DNA of 64,000 nucleotides from Cognatishimia sp. MH4019 (GCF_020177595.1 NZ_JAHTBL010000009.1:1-64000); one strand, 5' to 3'; numbered from the stretch's first letter, positions 54,011 through 63,341 are shown. Numbers and translations: made by a program. The notes: generated from the letters alone by a model not told the origin.

Positions 54011-54480
54011 TTTTCGCTGCGAAACGGTTGAAAGAGCGTAAAATGACCGTCCAGATCAGAAAAACACGCAGCCTAAACTGTAGAATCTTTAGATTATTTA
54101 GAGTCTTTGGGTTTGATAAACTGTTATTAATCAAAGTATTAGACTACTTCTGGGACCTGTTTCCGGTATCGAAAGGACCCGCGCGCAGGCTTAAAGGGAC
54201 CCATTTTCGGGACCGAAGGAACCCGGCCTCGGGATGACAGGGTCCGATTCGCGGTAGAGTCTATTGGGCGATGTTAGAGACGCATTTCAGACTCCCTTTC
54301 GCTTTCAAAATGCTCTTCAAAGCCGGGGAAGGGGAGGGCGCGCGGTGAGTTATCCACAAAGGGGACCCGTTTGCAGGATGAGCTGCGCCCCGTAAAAGGG
54401 TGCCTATCACAGACTTGAGCGCGGGTGCCTTTTTGTGCCATCTTACGCACGAGGTGACGCAGAGCACCCGATTCCCAAAA
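54011..54480. other. Candidate replication origin (oriV)
   Basis: An AT-rich tract (about 54041-54150) is followed by repeats around GGGACC: TGGGACCTGTTTCCGG (54151), AAAGGACCCGCGCGCAGG (54172), AAAGGGACCCATTTTCGGG (54193), GGGACCGAAGGAACCC (54210) and AAAGGGGACCCGTTTGCAGG (54358). Weaker GGGTGCC versions occur near 54397 and 54423. A DnaA box lies at 54350. AT-rich DNA, iteron-like repeats and a DnaA box next to an initiator gene are the standard parts of an iteron plasmid origin. There is no gene in this stretch. Confidence 0.65.
54350..54358 (+). other. DnaA box
   Basis: TTATCCACA, an exact match to the E. coli high-affinity DnaA box, in the candidate origin directly before an iteron-like repeat. 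Confidence 0.7.
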
Positions 54481-54494
54481 GGGGCGCAGTGAGC

Positions 54495-55769
54495 ATGGGT
54501 AAGCAGGATATTCCGACCGAGCGGATGACAGGCGCGTTGCGGCGCAGCTCGGTTAAGAAGAACGTGGCGGCGATCCACGTGTCTGGCAAGCTGTCGCTGC
54601 TCCAGCGCAAACTGTCCAACGTGTTGTTGTTGAACGCATATGATGCGCTGACCACGCAGCCGAAACACGCGATTGATGCACGCACGCTCTGCACGATGAT
54701 CGGGTATAACTCGAACGACATGGAGACGTTGAAAGGCGCGCTGCGCGGGTTGGCGGAGACCGTGGCGGAATGGGACATGCTGGACGAGAAGGGGCGGCAG
54801 GAATGGGGCGTCTCGGCGCTGCTGTCTTATGCCAAGCTGAAAGGGGGCGTGTGTGAATACGCCTATTCCCCGGCCTTGGCGGAAAAGCTGCATGATCCCA
54901 AGGTGTTCGCGCTGATTAACCTTAATATCCAGCGACGGTTTACCAGCGGGCATGCGCTATCGCTTTACGAGAATTGCTACCGGTTTGTGCGCACGGGCAG
55001 CACCGGATGGTGGTCTTTGGAGCTGTTTCGCCGGCTGATGGGGGTCGATGGCAGCGCCTATTATGAGACTTACAAGCATTTGAACGCGAAGATCATCAAA
55101 CCGGCGGTGGCGGAGGTGAACAAAAGCTCCAACATCCTGATCGAGCCGGAGGTGCGCAAGATGGGGCGCACAGTCACCGAAATCCGGTTTCGGATCAAAG
55201 AGAACCCGCAACTGGCGATGTTCGACATTGATGACGATGACGGGCTGCGCAAGGGCCGGGTCTATGCGGCGCTGTTGGAGATGGGCGTGTCGGACCGGCT
55301 GGCGCGGCAGTGGATTTCGGAGCATGGCGAGGATTATGTGGCGGCCAAGCTGGCCTATCTGCATGCGCAAGATGGGGTCGAGAGCCCGGTGCGCTATCTG
55401 ACGGCGGCGATCAAGGGCGACTACGCGCAGCCCAAGGCGGCAGAGCCGGATCCGGAGGTCGCGGCAGAGGCCGCGCGCCGGGCAGAGGAGGGGCAGCGCC
55501 GCGCCCAGGCGCAGGAGGCCGAGGTGGATGCACGACTGGCGGAACGGGCGCAGCGGGCGGCGCGATTGGCACGGGTGCGCGATGTGGCGCTGGCGCGCAA
55601 TCCGACGCAGCGCGACAGTGATCGGCGGCTGTTCTTGTCGCAACTCTCTGACCCGCTGGACCGGGAGGAGTTTGCGCGGCTCGGCTGGGCCTCGGCCCTG
55701 AATGCCCGTGCGATCTGTGATTTCTGGGAGGATCTTGTGCCGGGTCTTTTCGACGATTTGGCCGCGTAA
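54495..55769 (+). CDS. Plasmid replication initiator (Rep_3 superfamily)
   Basis: The 424-residue product has the winged-helix initiator architecture: KLSLLQRKLSNVLLLNAYDA in the first domain, then RRFTSGHALSLYENCYRF, TGWWSLELFRRLMGV and IIKPAVAEVNKSSNILIEPE with VTEIRFRIKE in the second. That order matches the Rep_3/RepB initiators of iteron plasmids. A long Ala/Arg/Glu-rich coiled segment (about 320-370) precedes a C-terminal tail. I chose the ATG at 54495; a GTG two codons earlier is equally close to AGGGG. It is divergent from parAB across the candidate origin. Confidence 0.85.
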   Translation: MGKQDIPTERMTGALRRSSVKKNVAAIHVSGKLSLLQRKLSNVLLLNAYDALTTQPKHAIDARTLCTMIGYNSNDMETLKGALRGLAETVAEWDMLDEKGRQEWGVSALLSYAKLKGGVCEYAYSPALAEKLHDPKVFALINLNIQRRFTSGHALSLYENCYRFVRTGSTGWWSLELFRRLMGVDGSAYYETYKHLNAKIIKPAVAEVNKSSNILIEPEVRKMGRTVTEIRFRIKENPQLAMFDIDDDDGLRKGRVYAALLEMGVSDRLARQWISEHGEDYVAAKLAYLHAQDGVESPVRYLTAAIKGDYAQPKAAEPDPEVAAEAARRAEEGQRRAQAQEAEVDARLAERAQRAARLARVRDVALARNPTQRDSDRRLFLSQLSDPLDREEFARLGWASALNARAICDFWEDLVPGLFDDLAA

Positions 55770-55854
55770 TCGCTGCGGACCGGGCTATTTTCTGACAAAT
55801 TTCCCGGCTAACACGGCCTCAAAACAAGGGTAACGAGCGTCTGAGGAGAGTGGT

Positions 55855-56994
55855 TTGAAGGCTTTGGTATTGGGCGGGGACGGCTTTTGCGGCTGGCCCA
55901 CATCGTTGCATCTGGCCGCCGAAGGCTATGCCGTGACGATCGCGGACAATCTTTCGCGCCGGGCCATTGCCGATGATCTGGGCGCGCCTTCCTTGACGCC
56001 GATCCGGTCAATCGAAGATCGCGTGACAGCGGCGCGCAACGTGGGCGACGTGCAGTTCTCGCATCTTGATGTGACTGACCCGGTGGCGCTGAAAGCGCTG
56101 TTGGGCACGCTGGAGCCGGACGTTATCGTGCATTTCGCCGAACAACGCTCTGCCCCTTATTCGATGCTGGGCGATGCGCAGCGGCGCTATACGGTCGCCA
56201 ATAACGTGAACGGCACGAACACGCTTTTTTCAGCGCTGGTCGAGCTGGGGCAGCGGCCCCATGTGGTGCATCTGGGGACGATGGGCGTTTATGGCTATTC
56301 GGACGATCTGGGCGAGCTGCAGGAAGGCTATCTGGATGTGCGCGTGGCGCAGACGGGGCGGGATGTGACGATCGGGTATCCGGCCAATCCGGGGTCGATT
56401 TATCATCTGACGAAATGCCTCGATCATACATTAATGCAGTTTTATGCAAAAAACTGGCAGTTCCAGATCACCGATCTGCACCAAGGGATTGTCTGGGGGA
56501 CCGATAGCGAGATTACCAGCTCGGACGAGGCGCTGATCAACCGGTTTGATTATGATGGCGAATACGGCACCGTGTTGAACCGGTTGGTGAGCCAAGCTGC
56601 GGTCGGGCATCCGCTGACCGTCTATGGCACAGGCGGGCAGAGCCGGGCGTTCATCCATATCTCGGACACCGCGCGGTGCGTGCATCTGGCCACGGGCGCG
56701 CCGCCCGATCCGGGTGCGCAGGTGCAGGTCTTCAATCAGGTGGCCGAAGTGCGCAATGTCGGCGCGTTGGCCCGGATGATTGCAGAGCGGACGGGGGCGG
56801 AGGTGTCTTACCTCGACAACCCGCGCAAAGAGGCGGCGGCGAACCAGTTGCGGGTGTCAAACGCGGGGTTGCGGTCGCTTGGATTTGAGCCGCGCACGCT
56901 GGAAGACAGCCTGATGGACGAGATCAGCGCGACCGTGGGCCGCTATAAGGACCGGCTGAACCGGGACGTGATTTTCAGCAAGGCCCGCTGGTGA
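55855..56994 (+). CDS. sqdB: UDP-sulfoquinovose synthase-like protein (SQD1/SqdB family)
   Basis: A 379-residue extended short-chain dehydrogenase with strong resemblance to plant SQD1 and bacterial SqdB, which make UDP-sulfoquinovose from UDP-glucose and sulfite. The family wording is visible: GGDGFCGWPTSLHLA, SLTPIRSIEDRV, HFAEQRSAPYSML, LGTMGVYG (catalytic Thr), YHLTKCLDH (YxxxK), AAVGHPLTVYGTGGQSRAFI and VFNQVAEVRNV. Translation starts at a TTG after GAGGAGAG. The gene sits between the replication initiator and the exopolysaccharide genes. It may serve sulfolipid synthesis or, given its neighbours, a sulfonated sugar in the polysaccharide. No sqdA, sqdC, sqdD or sqdX partner is present. 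Confidence 0.88.
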   Translation: MKALVLGGDGFCGWPTSLHLAAEGYAVTIADNLSRRAIADDLGAPSLTPIRSIEDRVTAARNVGDVQFSHLDVTDPVALKALLGTLEPDVIVHFAEQRSAPYSMLGDAQRRYTVANNVNGTNTLFSALVELGQRPHVVHLGTMGVYGYSDDLGELQEGYLDVRVAQTGRDVTIGYPANPGSIYHLTKCLDHTLMQFYAKNWQFQITDLHQGIVWGTDSEITSSDEALINRFDYDGEYGTVLNRLVSQAAVGHPLTVYGTGGQSRAFIHISDTARCVHLATGAPPDPGAQVQVFNQVAEVRNVGALARMIAERTGAEVSYLDNPRKEAAANQLRVSNAGLRSLGFEPRTLEDSLMDEISATVGRYKDRLNRDVIFSKARW

Positions 56995-58932
56995 TCAATT
57001 GTGATAATACCCTTTGGAATCATAGCTTTCATCATGTCCGTAGGCTTTCTGAAGGGTCGGGTTCACCTTTGAAAGCACCATGCCGGTGACGGTAAGCCCC
57101 ACGGTCTGGAAGCTGCGCAGACCGGCGGCGACCTGACGGCGCGGGGTCTTGTCCCAATGCACCGTATAAAGGATGGCATCGGCGTGCTGACCGATCACAC
57201 GTGCGTCTGGCACCAGCAGGACAGGCGGCGTATCGATAAGGATCACATCGTAGGATTTGCGCGCCCCGCGCAGCAATCGCCCGAATTGCGGGGTCGAGAA
57301 AATGTCGGCAGCGTTGCTGTTGGTTTTGTCGCCAGGCAGGATATCGACGCCCAGTAGGTCAGAGCGCCAGACGGAGTCTTCCAGCCGAGTCTTGCGGGTA
57401 AGTGCGGACATCATGCCCGGCACATCCTCCATCTCGAAGTAGGAGCGGAACATGCGGCGGCGGATATCGCCTTCGATGACCAAAACGCGTTTGCCGAGGC
57501 TGGCCATATTCTGGGCCATGGCAAGGGCCTGAGTGGTTTTGCCCTCGCCGGGCACGGAACTAGTTAACATGATGATCTGCGGGTTGGTGGGGCCCGCCAT
57601 GAAGACCGAGGTGCGCAGGTTGCGCACGGCCTCTACCGCGGCGGAAGCGGGCTTGGACGCGATGTATTTGAGCACGGTTTTGCGGTTGCGCGCAGGGACG
57701 CGCGGGATCTGGCCAAGCACGGTATAGCCGGTAAACTCCTCAACCTCGTCGGCGGTGCGGAAGGTTTGACGCAAAGCCTCGCGGCGCACGACTTGCATGG
57801 CCGAAATCAGGCCCATCAAGAGCGCAGAAAAGACAACGATCAGCACGCCGCGGGGGCGGGCAGGGCCCGGGGGCACCTCTGCCGGGGACAGGATGGTGCT
57901 GTCGGCCTGCTGGATGCCTTGCTGAACGCTGGTTTCCTTGAGCCGCGACAGGAAATATTCGTAGATAAGGCTGGAGGCGGTGGCCTCCCTTTGAAGCTGC
58001 TCAAGTGTGACCAGATCAAGGGACTGGCGGCTGATTTTCTCGGCCAGATCAACCTCTAGCTGGCGCAGGGTTTCAAGCTGCGCGCGGTCGCGGACATTGC
58101 TGCGGCCGGACCGTTTGATGCCGGTTTCGCGGGCGAAGATACGCTCGCGCACTTCCTTGAGTTGCTGGGACAGAAGCTCAAGCGTTTCGGGATTGATCAA
58201 CTCCATCTCGGCGGCGAAGGTCTTGGCATCGGTCTCGGCCGTTTCCAGTTCGATCTTCAGCTCGGCCACACGGTCGCTGAGCCAGGCTGTCGCCTGTTCA
58301 GTCGCGGTGAACTTCAGGTCAATCTGACGCCGAATATAGAGCTTTGACAAGGTGTTAGAGATCAGGGCCGCCTTTTCGGGCGTGCTGGCCTCTGTCGTGA
58401 GTTCAAAGACCATACTGTCGGGAATATTGCGCACGGTCAGCGCATCGGACAGCGTATCAAGCGTCGCGGTGCGGCTTTGGCGCACAGGCTCTGCCGGGGG
58501 GATGCCAAGCAGCGCCTTGGCCATGGCGAGCCCCTGATCCATCACACCGGGAGGGCGCAATGCAGGGTTAAACTCGATATCGCGATCAAGGTGTAATGTG
58601 TCGACCACATCAGCAAGCAAGGCGCGAGACGACAGCACCTCAACCTCGGTATTCACGGCGGTGTTGTCAGTGGGCAGGCCGGGCAGAACGCTGCCCAGAT
58701 CACCAAGTTTGTCGACCTGCGGTTCCATGACCACCACGGCGGTGGCGCGATAAAGCGGCTGGGCCAGCGTCTGCAGCCAGATCAGCGCCAGAACCGCGCC
58801 GAGAAAGGCCGCGGTGCACAGGCGAAACTTGGCCCGCCACAACGCCCGGAGCAGGATGCCCAGATCAAGCACGTCATCCTCGGTCTGCCCGGGTTTGGCA
58901 GGCACGGCAAGGCCGGGTGGCAGCGCGGTCAT
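56995..58932 (-). CDS. Wzc-type polysaccharide co-polymerase and tyrosine autokinase
   Basis: A 645-residue inner-membrane protein. The N-terminal Wzz domain begins with a transmembrane helix (about 40-60), then a long periplasmic coiled coil (to about 350) and a second helix (about 360-380). The cytoplasmic BY-kinase has Walker A SSVPGEGKTTQAL, Walker A' LVIEGDIRRRMF and Walker B VILIDTPPVLLV. It ends in a tyrosine cluster with four Tyr in the last 15 residues (YGHDESYDSKGYYHN), the autophosphorylation site in this family. It controls chain length and export of capsular or exopolysaccharide. The start at 58932 follows AAAGGA. It is convergent with sqdB (stops adjacent) and divergent from the sugar transferase. 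Confidence 0.92.
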   Translation of the reverse strand: MTALPPGLAVPAKPGQTEDDVLDLGILLRALWRAKFRLCTAAFLGAVLALIWLQTLAQPLYRATAVVVMEPQVDKLGDLGSVLPGLPTDNTAVNTEVEVLSSRALLADVVDTLHLDRDIEFNPALRPPGVMDQGLAMAKALLGIPPAEPVRQSRTATLDTLSDALTVRNIPDSMVFELTTEASTPEKAALISNTLSKLYIRRQIDLKFTATEQATAWLSDRVAELKIELETAETDAKTFAAEMELINPETLELLSQQLKEVRERIFARETGIKRSGRSNVRDRAQLETLRQLEVDLAEKISRQSLDLVTLEQLQREATASSLIYEYFLSRLKETSVQQGIQQADSTILSPAEVPPGPARPRGVLIVVFSALLMGLISAMQVVRREALRQTFRTADEVEEFTGYTVLGQIPRVPARNRKTVLKYIASKPASAAVEAVRNLRTSVFMAGPTNPQIIMLTSSVPGEGKTTQALAMAQNMASLGKRVLVIEGDIRRRMFRSYFEMEDVPGMMSALTRKTRLEDSVWRSDLLGVDILPGDKTNSNAADIFSTPQFGRLLRGARKSYDVILIDTPPVLLVPDARVIGQHADAILYTVHWDKTPRRQVAAGLRSFQTVGLTVTGMVLSKVNPTLQKAYGHDESYDSKGYYHN

Positions 58933-59042
58933 GAAGCGTCCTTTCTTCAAATGCGTTTCATTTTTCTGACGCTACGCCCGAAGTGTGGAGGCTTCCTTAA
59001 CCGCTATCGCGTTTCATGGGTTCAGCAGCTTGTGAGGGCGAA
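58933..59042. promoter_or_regulatory. Divergent promoter region of the EPS genes
   Basis: The 110 bases between wzc and the sugar transferase hold two direct copies of GCGTTTCAT (58953-58961 and 59009-59017). These might be operator sites for a shared regulator. Promoter boxes are not clear. Confidence 0.35.
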
Positions 59043-59714
59043 ATGAAACATGAAAACTTTACCGATTGGCCGGATGCGCGCATTGGGCGCCGGCTGGCAT
59101 TCCATCGCTATGTGACCCGTGGAAAACGGGTGCTGGACATCGCCGGCGTGCTGGCCTTGGCGCCGGTCGCGGTGCCGCTGGTGGCGGTGCTATGGGGGGC
59201 TGTGCGGCTGGATGGCGGGCCAGGGTTTTTCGGGCATGACCGGGTTGGGCGGGATGCGACGCAGTTTCGGTGTTGGAAGCTGCGCACGATGTGCATTGAC
59301 GCGCCTGCGCGGTTGCGCGCGCATTTGAAAAGCGACCCTGCAGCGGCGCGCGAATGGGCGCAGAATTACAAGCTGAAGGATGACCCGCGGGTGACGCGGC
59401 TGGGGCGCGTTTTGCGCAAAACCTCGCTGGATGAGGTGCCGCAGCTTTGGAATGTGTTGCGCGGCGAGATGAGCCTTGTCGGCCCGCGCCCGGTGCCAGA
59501 GGCCGAGCTAGAGGAATATCGCGGGTTCGAATGGGCGTATCTGATGTGCCGCCCCGGAATTACCGGGATGTGGCAAGTTTCGGGCCGCAACGATGTAAGC
59601 TATCGAGAGCGGGTGAAAATGGATGTGGGCTACGTTCTGAACGCCCGGTTAAGCACCGATCTGGCCGTTCTTTGGAAGACCATCGGGGCGGTGTTGAAGC
59701 GGACGGGCTGCTAG
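59043..59714 (+). CDS. Undecaprenyl-phosphate sugar-1-phosphate transferase (priming)
   Basis: A 223-residue bacterial sugar transferase. One N-terminal hydrophobic segment (about 30-52) precedes the catalytic domain, with [40 protein letters not shown], then [20 protein letters not shown] and [15 protein letters not shown]. It transfers a sugar phosphate from a UDP-sugar to undecaprenyl phosphate and so starts the repeat unit. It is the short form without the polytopic N-terminus of WbaP/WcaJ. The start at 59043 follows GAGG. A hairpin spans its stop. Confidence 0.93.
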   Translation: MKHENFTDWPDARIGRRLAFHRYVTRGKRVLDIAGVLALAPVAVPLVAVLWGAVRLDGGPGFFGHDRVGRDATQFRCWKLRTMCIDAPARLRAHLKSDPAAAREWAQNYKLKDDPRVTRLGRVLRKTSLDEVPQLWNVLRGEMSLVGPRPVPEAELEEYRGFEWAYLMCRPGITGMWQVSGRNDVSYRERVKMDVGYVLNARLSTDLAVLWKTIGAVLKRTGC

Positions 59715-59726
59715 ACGCGTCCGCTT
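59697..59726 (+). terminator. Hairpin across the sugar transferase stop
   Basis: AAGCGGACG (59697-59705) pairs with CGTCCGCTT (59718-59726). No T-run follows, so termination strength is uncertain. Confidence 0.45.
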
Positions 59727-59780
59727 GTGTTGCGCGGGGGGGAGGTCAGTAGACCTTCCCGCTTTGCAGGGCTTTTTCGC

Positions 59781-61031
59781 CTAAGCCTTGAAGCGCAGCT
59801 TTGGGTGCAGCAATGCCGTGAGCCCCGGCAGGATGCCATGCCGATGGGCAAGTGCCGCTGCACAAACACCCGAAAAAACAAGTTGGCAGAGCGCGGTTGT
59901 CACGGCCAGCTCGTGGAGCGATTGGCTCGCGGCATAAAGCTGCGCAAGCGCTGTTGTCGGGATCGCGATCCAGATGAGCACGGCGCGGGGACGCTCCATA
60001 TCGGTCATGGTCATCAGCATGCCGGTCGCGCCAAAAAGGGCAGGGGCGGCCTGGCCGAGGGTCAGCCAGATCAGCACGCTGGCCGCAGCTGCGAAGTGAG
60101 CGCCAAAAAGCGGAAGGGCAAGCGGGCCAAGCACGACAAGGCCGGTGGCGGCCCCCCCACCGATCAGGAAAAAACCCAAATTGGTGCGCGCGGCCAGACC
60201 GCCGAAGCCGATACGCTGGTGATAGGCGCGCGACAGGGCAGGTGCCAATGCGCTGCGCAGCGCATCGAAAAGCAGGGCGAGCAGCCCTGCCAGACGGCGC
60301 GCCACAAGATAAAGCGCGGCTTGCGTGGGGCTGGCCATGAGGGTCAGCACGATGACGTCAAGATGGCCGAGCAGCATCCAGCCCGCTTGGGCCGTGGTCA
60401 AAGCGCGCAAACTGGTGCGGTCCGGTCGGCAGGGCAGGGGAGGGGCGCTGAGCGGCCATGCGAGCGGCAAGCACAGCAACACACCTGCAGCATAAATACA
60501 GAGTGCGATAGCCAAGGTTAATGGCGCGAATTGTGCGTAAAGCGCGCAGCTAGCAAGTGGGAGCGCGGCGCGCAGCAGACCTTGGCTAAGCAGCGCGGGC
60601 ACCAACGCGCCTTGGGCGCGGCGGGCAGACGCGAGCAGCCCGAGCAAGGCCAGCAGCAACGGTAGTGCGATGCTCAGGCACAGGGTGATCGGGCTTTGGG
60701 GGAGGGTCGCGATTTGGGTGGTTCCAAAGACCGCGCCCAGCAGAAGCGCCAAGGCAAAGCCGCGCAGGGCCAGAGCGGTGAAAGCGCGGGCCATCAGCGA
60801 TGTCAGCGCGCCTGCCTGGGCGGTGGCCCAGAGGCGGGATCCTTCGCGGAGCAGGAGCTGCGCCCAGCCTGCCGTCAGCAGCCCCGCGAGCAGCCCGGAC
60901 AGGGCCAGGATGGTCAGCATCGTGCCGAGTTGATCGGACGGCAAAAGGCGCGCGAGCAGCCAAGTATAGGCCAGCCAGGCCAGGGCACCCGCGCCCCGCA
61001 ATGCGGTGGCGGTCAGGATCAGGCGGGACAT
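59781..61031 (-). CDS. Wzx-like polysaccharide flippase
   Basis: The 416-residue protein is almost entirely hydrophobic, with about 12 predicted helices. It has the oligosaccharide-flippase pattern at the start (ALRGAGALAWLAYTWLLARLL) and LDVIVLTLMASPTQAALYLVARRLAG in the middle. Such proteins move lipid-linked repeat units across the inner membrane. The assignment rests on helix pattern and the operon rather than on a strict motif. It overlaps the Wzy-like gene by 13 bases and is the last of four minus-strand genes that begin beyond the right edge. Confidence 0.8.
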   Translation of the reverse strand: MSRLILTATALRGAGALAWLAYTWLLARLLPSDQLGTMLTILALSGLLAGLLTAGWAQLLLREGSRLWATAQAGALTSLMARAFTALALRGFALALLLGAVFGTTQIATLPQSPITLCLSIALPLLLALLGLLASARRAQGALVPALLSQGLLRAALPLASCALYAQFAPLTLAIALCIYAAGVLLCLPLAWPLSAPPLPCRPDRTSLRALTTAQAGWMLLGHLDVIVLTLMASPTQAALYLVARRLAGLLALLFDALRSALAPALSRAYHQRIGFGGLAARTNLGFFLIGGGAATGLVVLGPLALPLFGAHFAAAASVLIWLTLGQAAPALFGATGMLMTMTDMERPRAVLIWIAIPTTALAQLYAASQSLHELAVTTALCQLVFSGVCAAALAHRHGILPGLTALLHPKLRFKA

Positions 61032-62245
61032 GGGGCGTGCCTTTCGGACCGCGTCTGGCGCGGGGCCAGCGCTGCGGCCACCGCGATCCAGAGCCAGTTG
61101 GTGTAGATGCCGCGATATCCTGTGACCAGAAGCGCGGTGAGCAGACTGCCGATGCCGAGCGTGAGCAAGGCGGCTGTTGCGGGGCTGAGCCGGGCCGCGT
61201 GTCGCGTGCGACGGCTGAACATCGCCCGGACCATGACGGCCATTTGCAAGAGCGCGGGCCAGCCTTCCTCGAATATTCGGCCGATGATTTGGGAGTTTAC
61301 GCCGGTCGGTAGGGTCCCGAAATTGAGCCCGAGCGCGCGGGCCATCTGGTGGGCGCGCAGGCGAACCTCGTGGTTCTCGCCGATGCCCACGCCGAACAGC
61401 TCCCCGCTCCAGAGGGGAGAGAGGCCACCGAGCATGGACGCGAGCCGCATCGCGGCAGAGCGGTCAGCGGCATTTGTGGCAAGCCTGTCAGCATAGAACA
61501 CCGATACGAAGAACGTGAGCACGATTGCGATTACAGCGCTGCTGGCCATCACGATCAGCAAGCTGCGCAAGCTGAGCGTTTGGGTCGTCTGCAAAGCCAC
61601 ACCGACCAAGAGTGGGGCCAGCACGATCACGCTGGTCGAGCGGGTAAAAAGAAGGCACCCAGCGAAAAGAAAGAGGGCCGCCCAAAGCGCTGCGCGGCGG
61701 CGTGTTCCGGGATGCAAAAGCAAAGCGAGCAGGACACCGATGGTCATGGTGATATGGGTCGCAAAGGTCGAAACCTCGGGGAAAAGGGCGAAGCCACGCC
61801 CGTAATGAGGCGGCAGGCTGAAGGCGATATTGGTCCGAAAATCAAGCGCTTGAGCACCGATGACGATCTGCGCGAGAAACAGCAGGGCAGAGGCCGTGGC
61901 GGCCATCAGGAACCCGCGCAGGAACGCCTCGCGGGCAGTGATGTCTGCCAGCGCGATGGCGCTGAGGGCTGTGAAAGGCAGCGCGCAGGCGACTGTCCAT
62001 AACGCGACAAGGGGCTGGCCGCCGACCATGCTCCACGAGGTGAGAACGCAGGCGGCGAGCCCAAGCGGGGCTGCCAGCCGAAGGCCGGTCATGCGGCGAC
62101 AGTAAAGCGTTAGAAGCGGCCAACCTGCCAGTGCGATCAGGTCGAGCGGTTGGAGCGGCAGCGGCAGGCCCGGCACCGCAAAAGCAGGCGTCCAGAGGGC
62201 GCAGGCGGCGCAGAGCGCCCAGAGCGAGAGGGGGGAGGCGCGCAT
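61019..62245 (-). CDS. Wzy-like polysaccharide polymerase / O-antigen ligase family
   Basis: A 408-residue membrane protein with about 10-12 helices and a large loop before the last helices (about 270-350), which contains GELFGVGIGENHEVRLRAHQ and GVNSQIIGRIFEEGW. The pattern fits the Wzy/WaaL superfamily, which polymerises or transfers lipid-linked glycans on the periplasmic side. The neighbours (flippase, glycosyltransferase, sulfotransferase) support polymerase. It is one base from the GT4 gene. Confidence 0.78.
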   Translation of the reverse strand: MRASPLSLWALCAACALWTPAFAVPGLPLPLQPLDLIALAGWPLLTLYCRRMTGLRLAAPLGLAACVLTSWSMVGGQPLVALWTVACALPFTALSAIALADITAREAFLRGFLMAATASALLFLAQIVIGAQALDFRTNIAFSLPPHYGRGFALFPEVSTFATHITMTIGVLLALLLHPGTRRRAALWAALFLFAGCLLFTRSTSVIVLAPLLVGVALQTTQTLSLRSLLIVMASSAVIAIVLTFFVSVFYADRLATNAADRSAAMRLASMLGGLSPLWSGELFGVGIGENHEVRLRAHQMARALGLNFGTLPTGVNSQIIGRIFEEGWPALLQMAVMVRAMFSRRTRHAARLSPATAALLTLGIGSLLTALLVTGYRGIYTNWLWIAVAAALAPRQTRSERHAPCPA

Positions 62246-62246
62246 T

Positions 62247-63341
62247 CTAGAGAGACCTCAAAAAGGGGGTGAGGGCGCGGTTGGCCTGGGCATCGAAAGA
62301 CAGCGCGCGCGAGAGGGCGTCGGAGTTTTGAAGATCGGCCGTGGCCTTGGGTTCGGCATCCATGAGCAAAGCCGCGGCACGGTCGGTGGCTTGGGCGATC
62401 GTGCGAAAGCGCAAGGTGCGGTCGGGGACCAGTTCGCGGACACCGCCGCCCTCATAGACAAGGGGCGTCAGGCCCGCCGTGATCATCTCGGCGACTGCGA
62501 TGCCGAAATGCTCATGCCGGTAGAAATGTAAGCCGATGCGGGCCGTCGCGAGGGCCTCGCGCAGCTGCGCGTCGGAGGCGTTGGCCAGAAAGCGCAGGTA
62601 GGGCTTGTGCTGGTGCTGCCGGATCAGGCGACGGGCATATCGGCTGTCTGCGCGGCCCAGGATCGTGAGCGTCGCTGGGAGGTCGCGGGCGCGCAGAGCC
62701 TCGGTCACGGCGATGGCGTCCTCGATCCGTTTATTGGGAACGATCCGGCCGATGCTCAGCAAGGCGTGCGGGTCACGCTTGCGCCGCGCATTTGTATGGG
62801 CGTGGACCTTTGGATAGAGCGTATCGGGGTGCGCAATGCCGTGGGCGCGCGCGGCGATTCGGGCGGTCCAGCGTGAATTGGCGAGCGTGTGCGTCTGCGC
62901 GGGATTGTCTACGGGGCGCGCCAAAGCGCGACAGGTAAGCGCGTAGAGTTGGCGCGGCCAGAACGGGGCGCGCGCGCCCAGAAGGCGGAGCAGTTTGGGG
63001 TGGGCGCTGAACAGCGCTGGCGCATGCAGGATGCGCAAGGTCGGACGGCCTGTATCGGGGCCTTCGCCATAGCTGAGGATCACAGCGTCGAAGGCTTGTG
63101 CCAGACGCGGCAGAACGCGGCAGACAAGCGCGTATTTGAAAAGGCTCAAGCGGCGCAGAATTGTCAGCGTGCCAAGGCGGAGGAGTGTTGGCTGGTGATG
63201 CTGGTTACCGCTTTGCAGACCGTTGATATCCAGCACGCCCACGCGGTGACCCGCGGCGCGCAGACGCGCGATCAGGGCTTGTGCATACGCCTCAGCCCCG
63301 CCGCGAGCGGAGAGATCGGCATGGGCGACGAGGATGTTCAT
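62247..63341 (-). CDS. GT4-family glycosyltransferase
   Basis: A 364-residue group-1 glycosyltransferase. The acceptor domain begins MNILVAHADLSARGGAEAYA. The donor domain has LLSIGRIVPNKRIEDAI, TLTILGRADSRYARRL and the catalytic-site segment HEHFGIAVAEMITAGLTPLVYEGGG with the ExxxxxE pattern. I chose the ATG at 63341 because it overlaps the sulfotransferase stop as ATGA. It adds a sugar to the growing lipid-linked repeat unit in the cytoplasm; the sugar is unknown. Confidence 0.9.
   Translation of the reverse strand: MNILVAHADLSARGGAEAYAQALIARLRAAGHRVGVLDINGLQSGNQHHQPTLLRLGTLTILRRLSLFKYALVCRVLPRLAQAFDAVILSYGEGPDTGRPTLRILHAPALFSAHPKLLRLLGARAPFWPRQLYALTCRALARPVDNPAQTHTLANSRWTARIAARAHGIAHPDTLYPKVHAHTNARRKRDPHALLSIGRIVPNKRIEDAIAVTEALRARDLPATLTILGRADSRYARRLIRQHQHKPYLRFLANASDAQLREALATARIGLHFYRHEHFGIAVAEMITAGLTPLVYEGGGVRELVPDRTLRFRTIAQATDRAAALLMDAEPKATADLQNSDALSRALSFDAQANRALTPFLRSL

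Noticed and set aside
51442-55769. RepABC-type replicon
   Set aside because: The initiator is divergent from parAB and has Rep_3-like winged-helix domains. A RepC downstream of repAB on the same strand is not present.
55855-56994. Reading the SQD1-like gene as an ordinary UDP-glucose epimerase
   Set aside because: GGDGFCGWPTSLHLA, EQRSAPYSM and the GHPLTVYGTGGQSRAFI block are specific to the SQD1/SqdB family and are absent from GalE.
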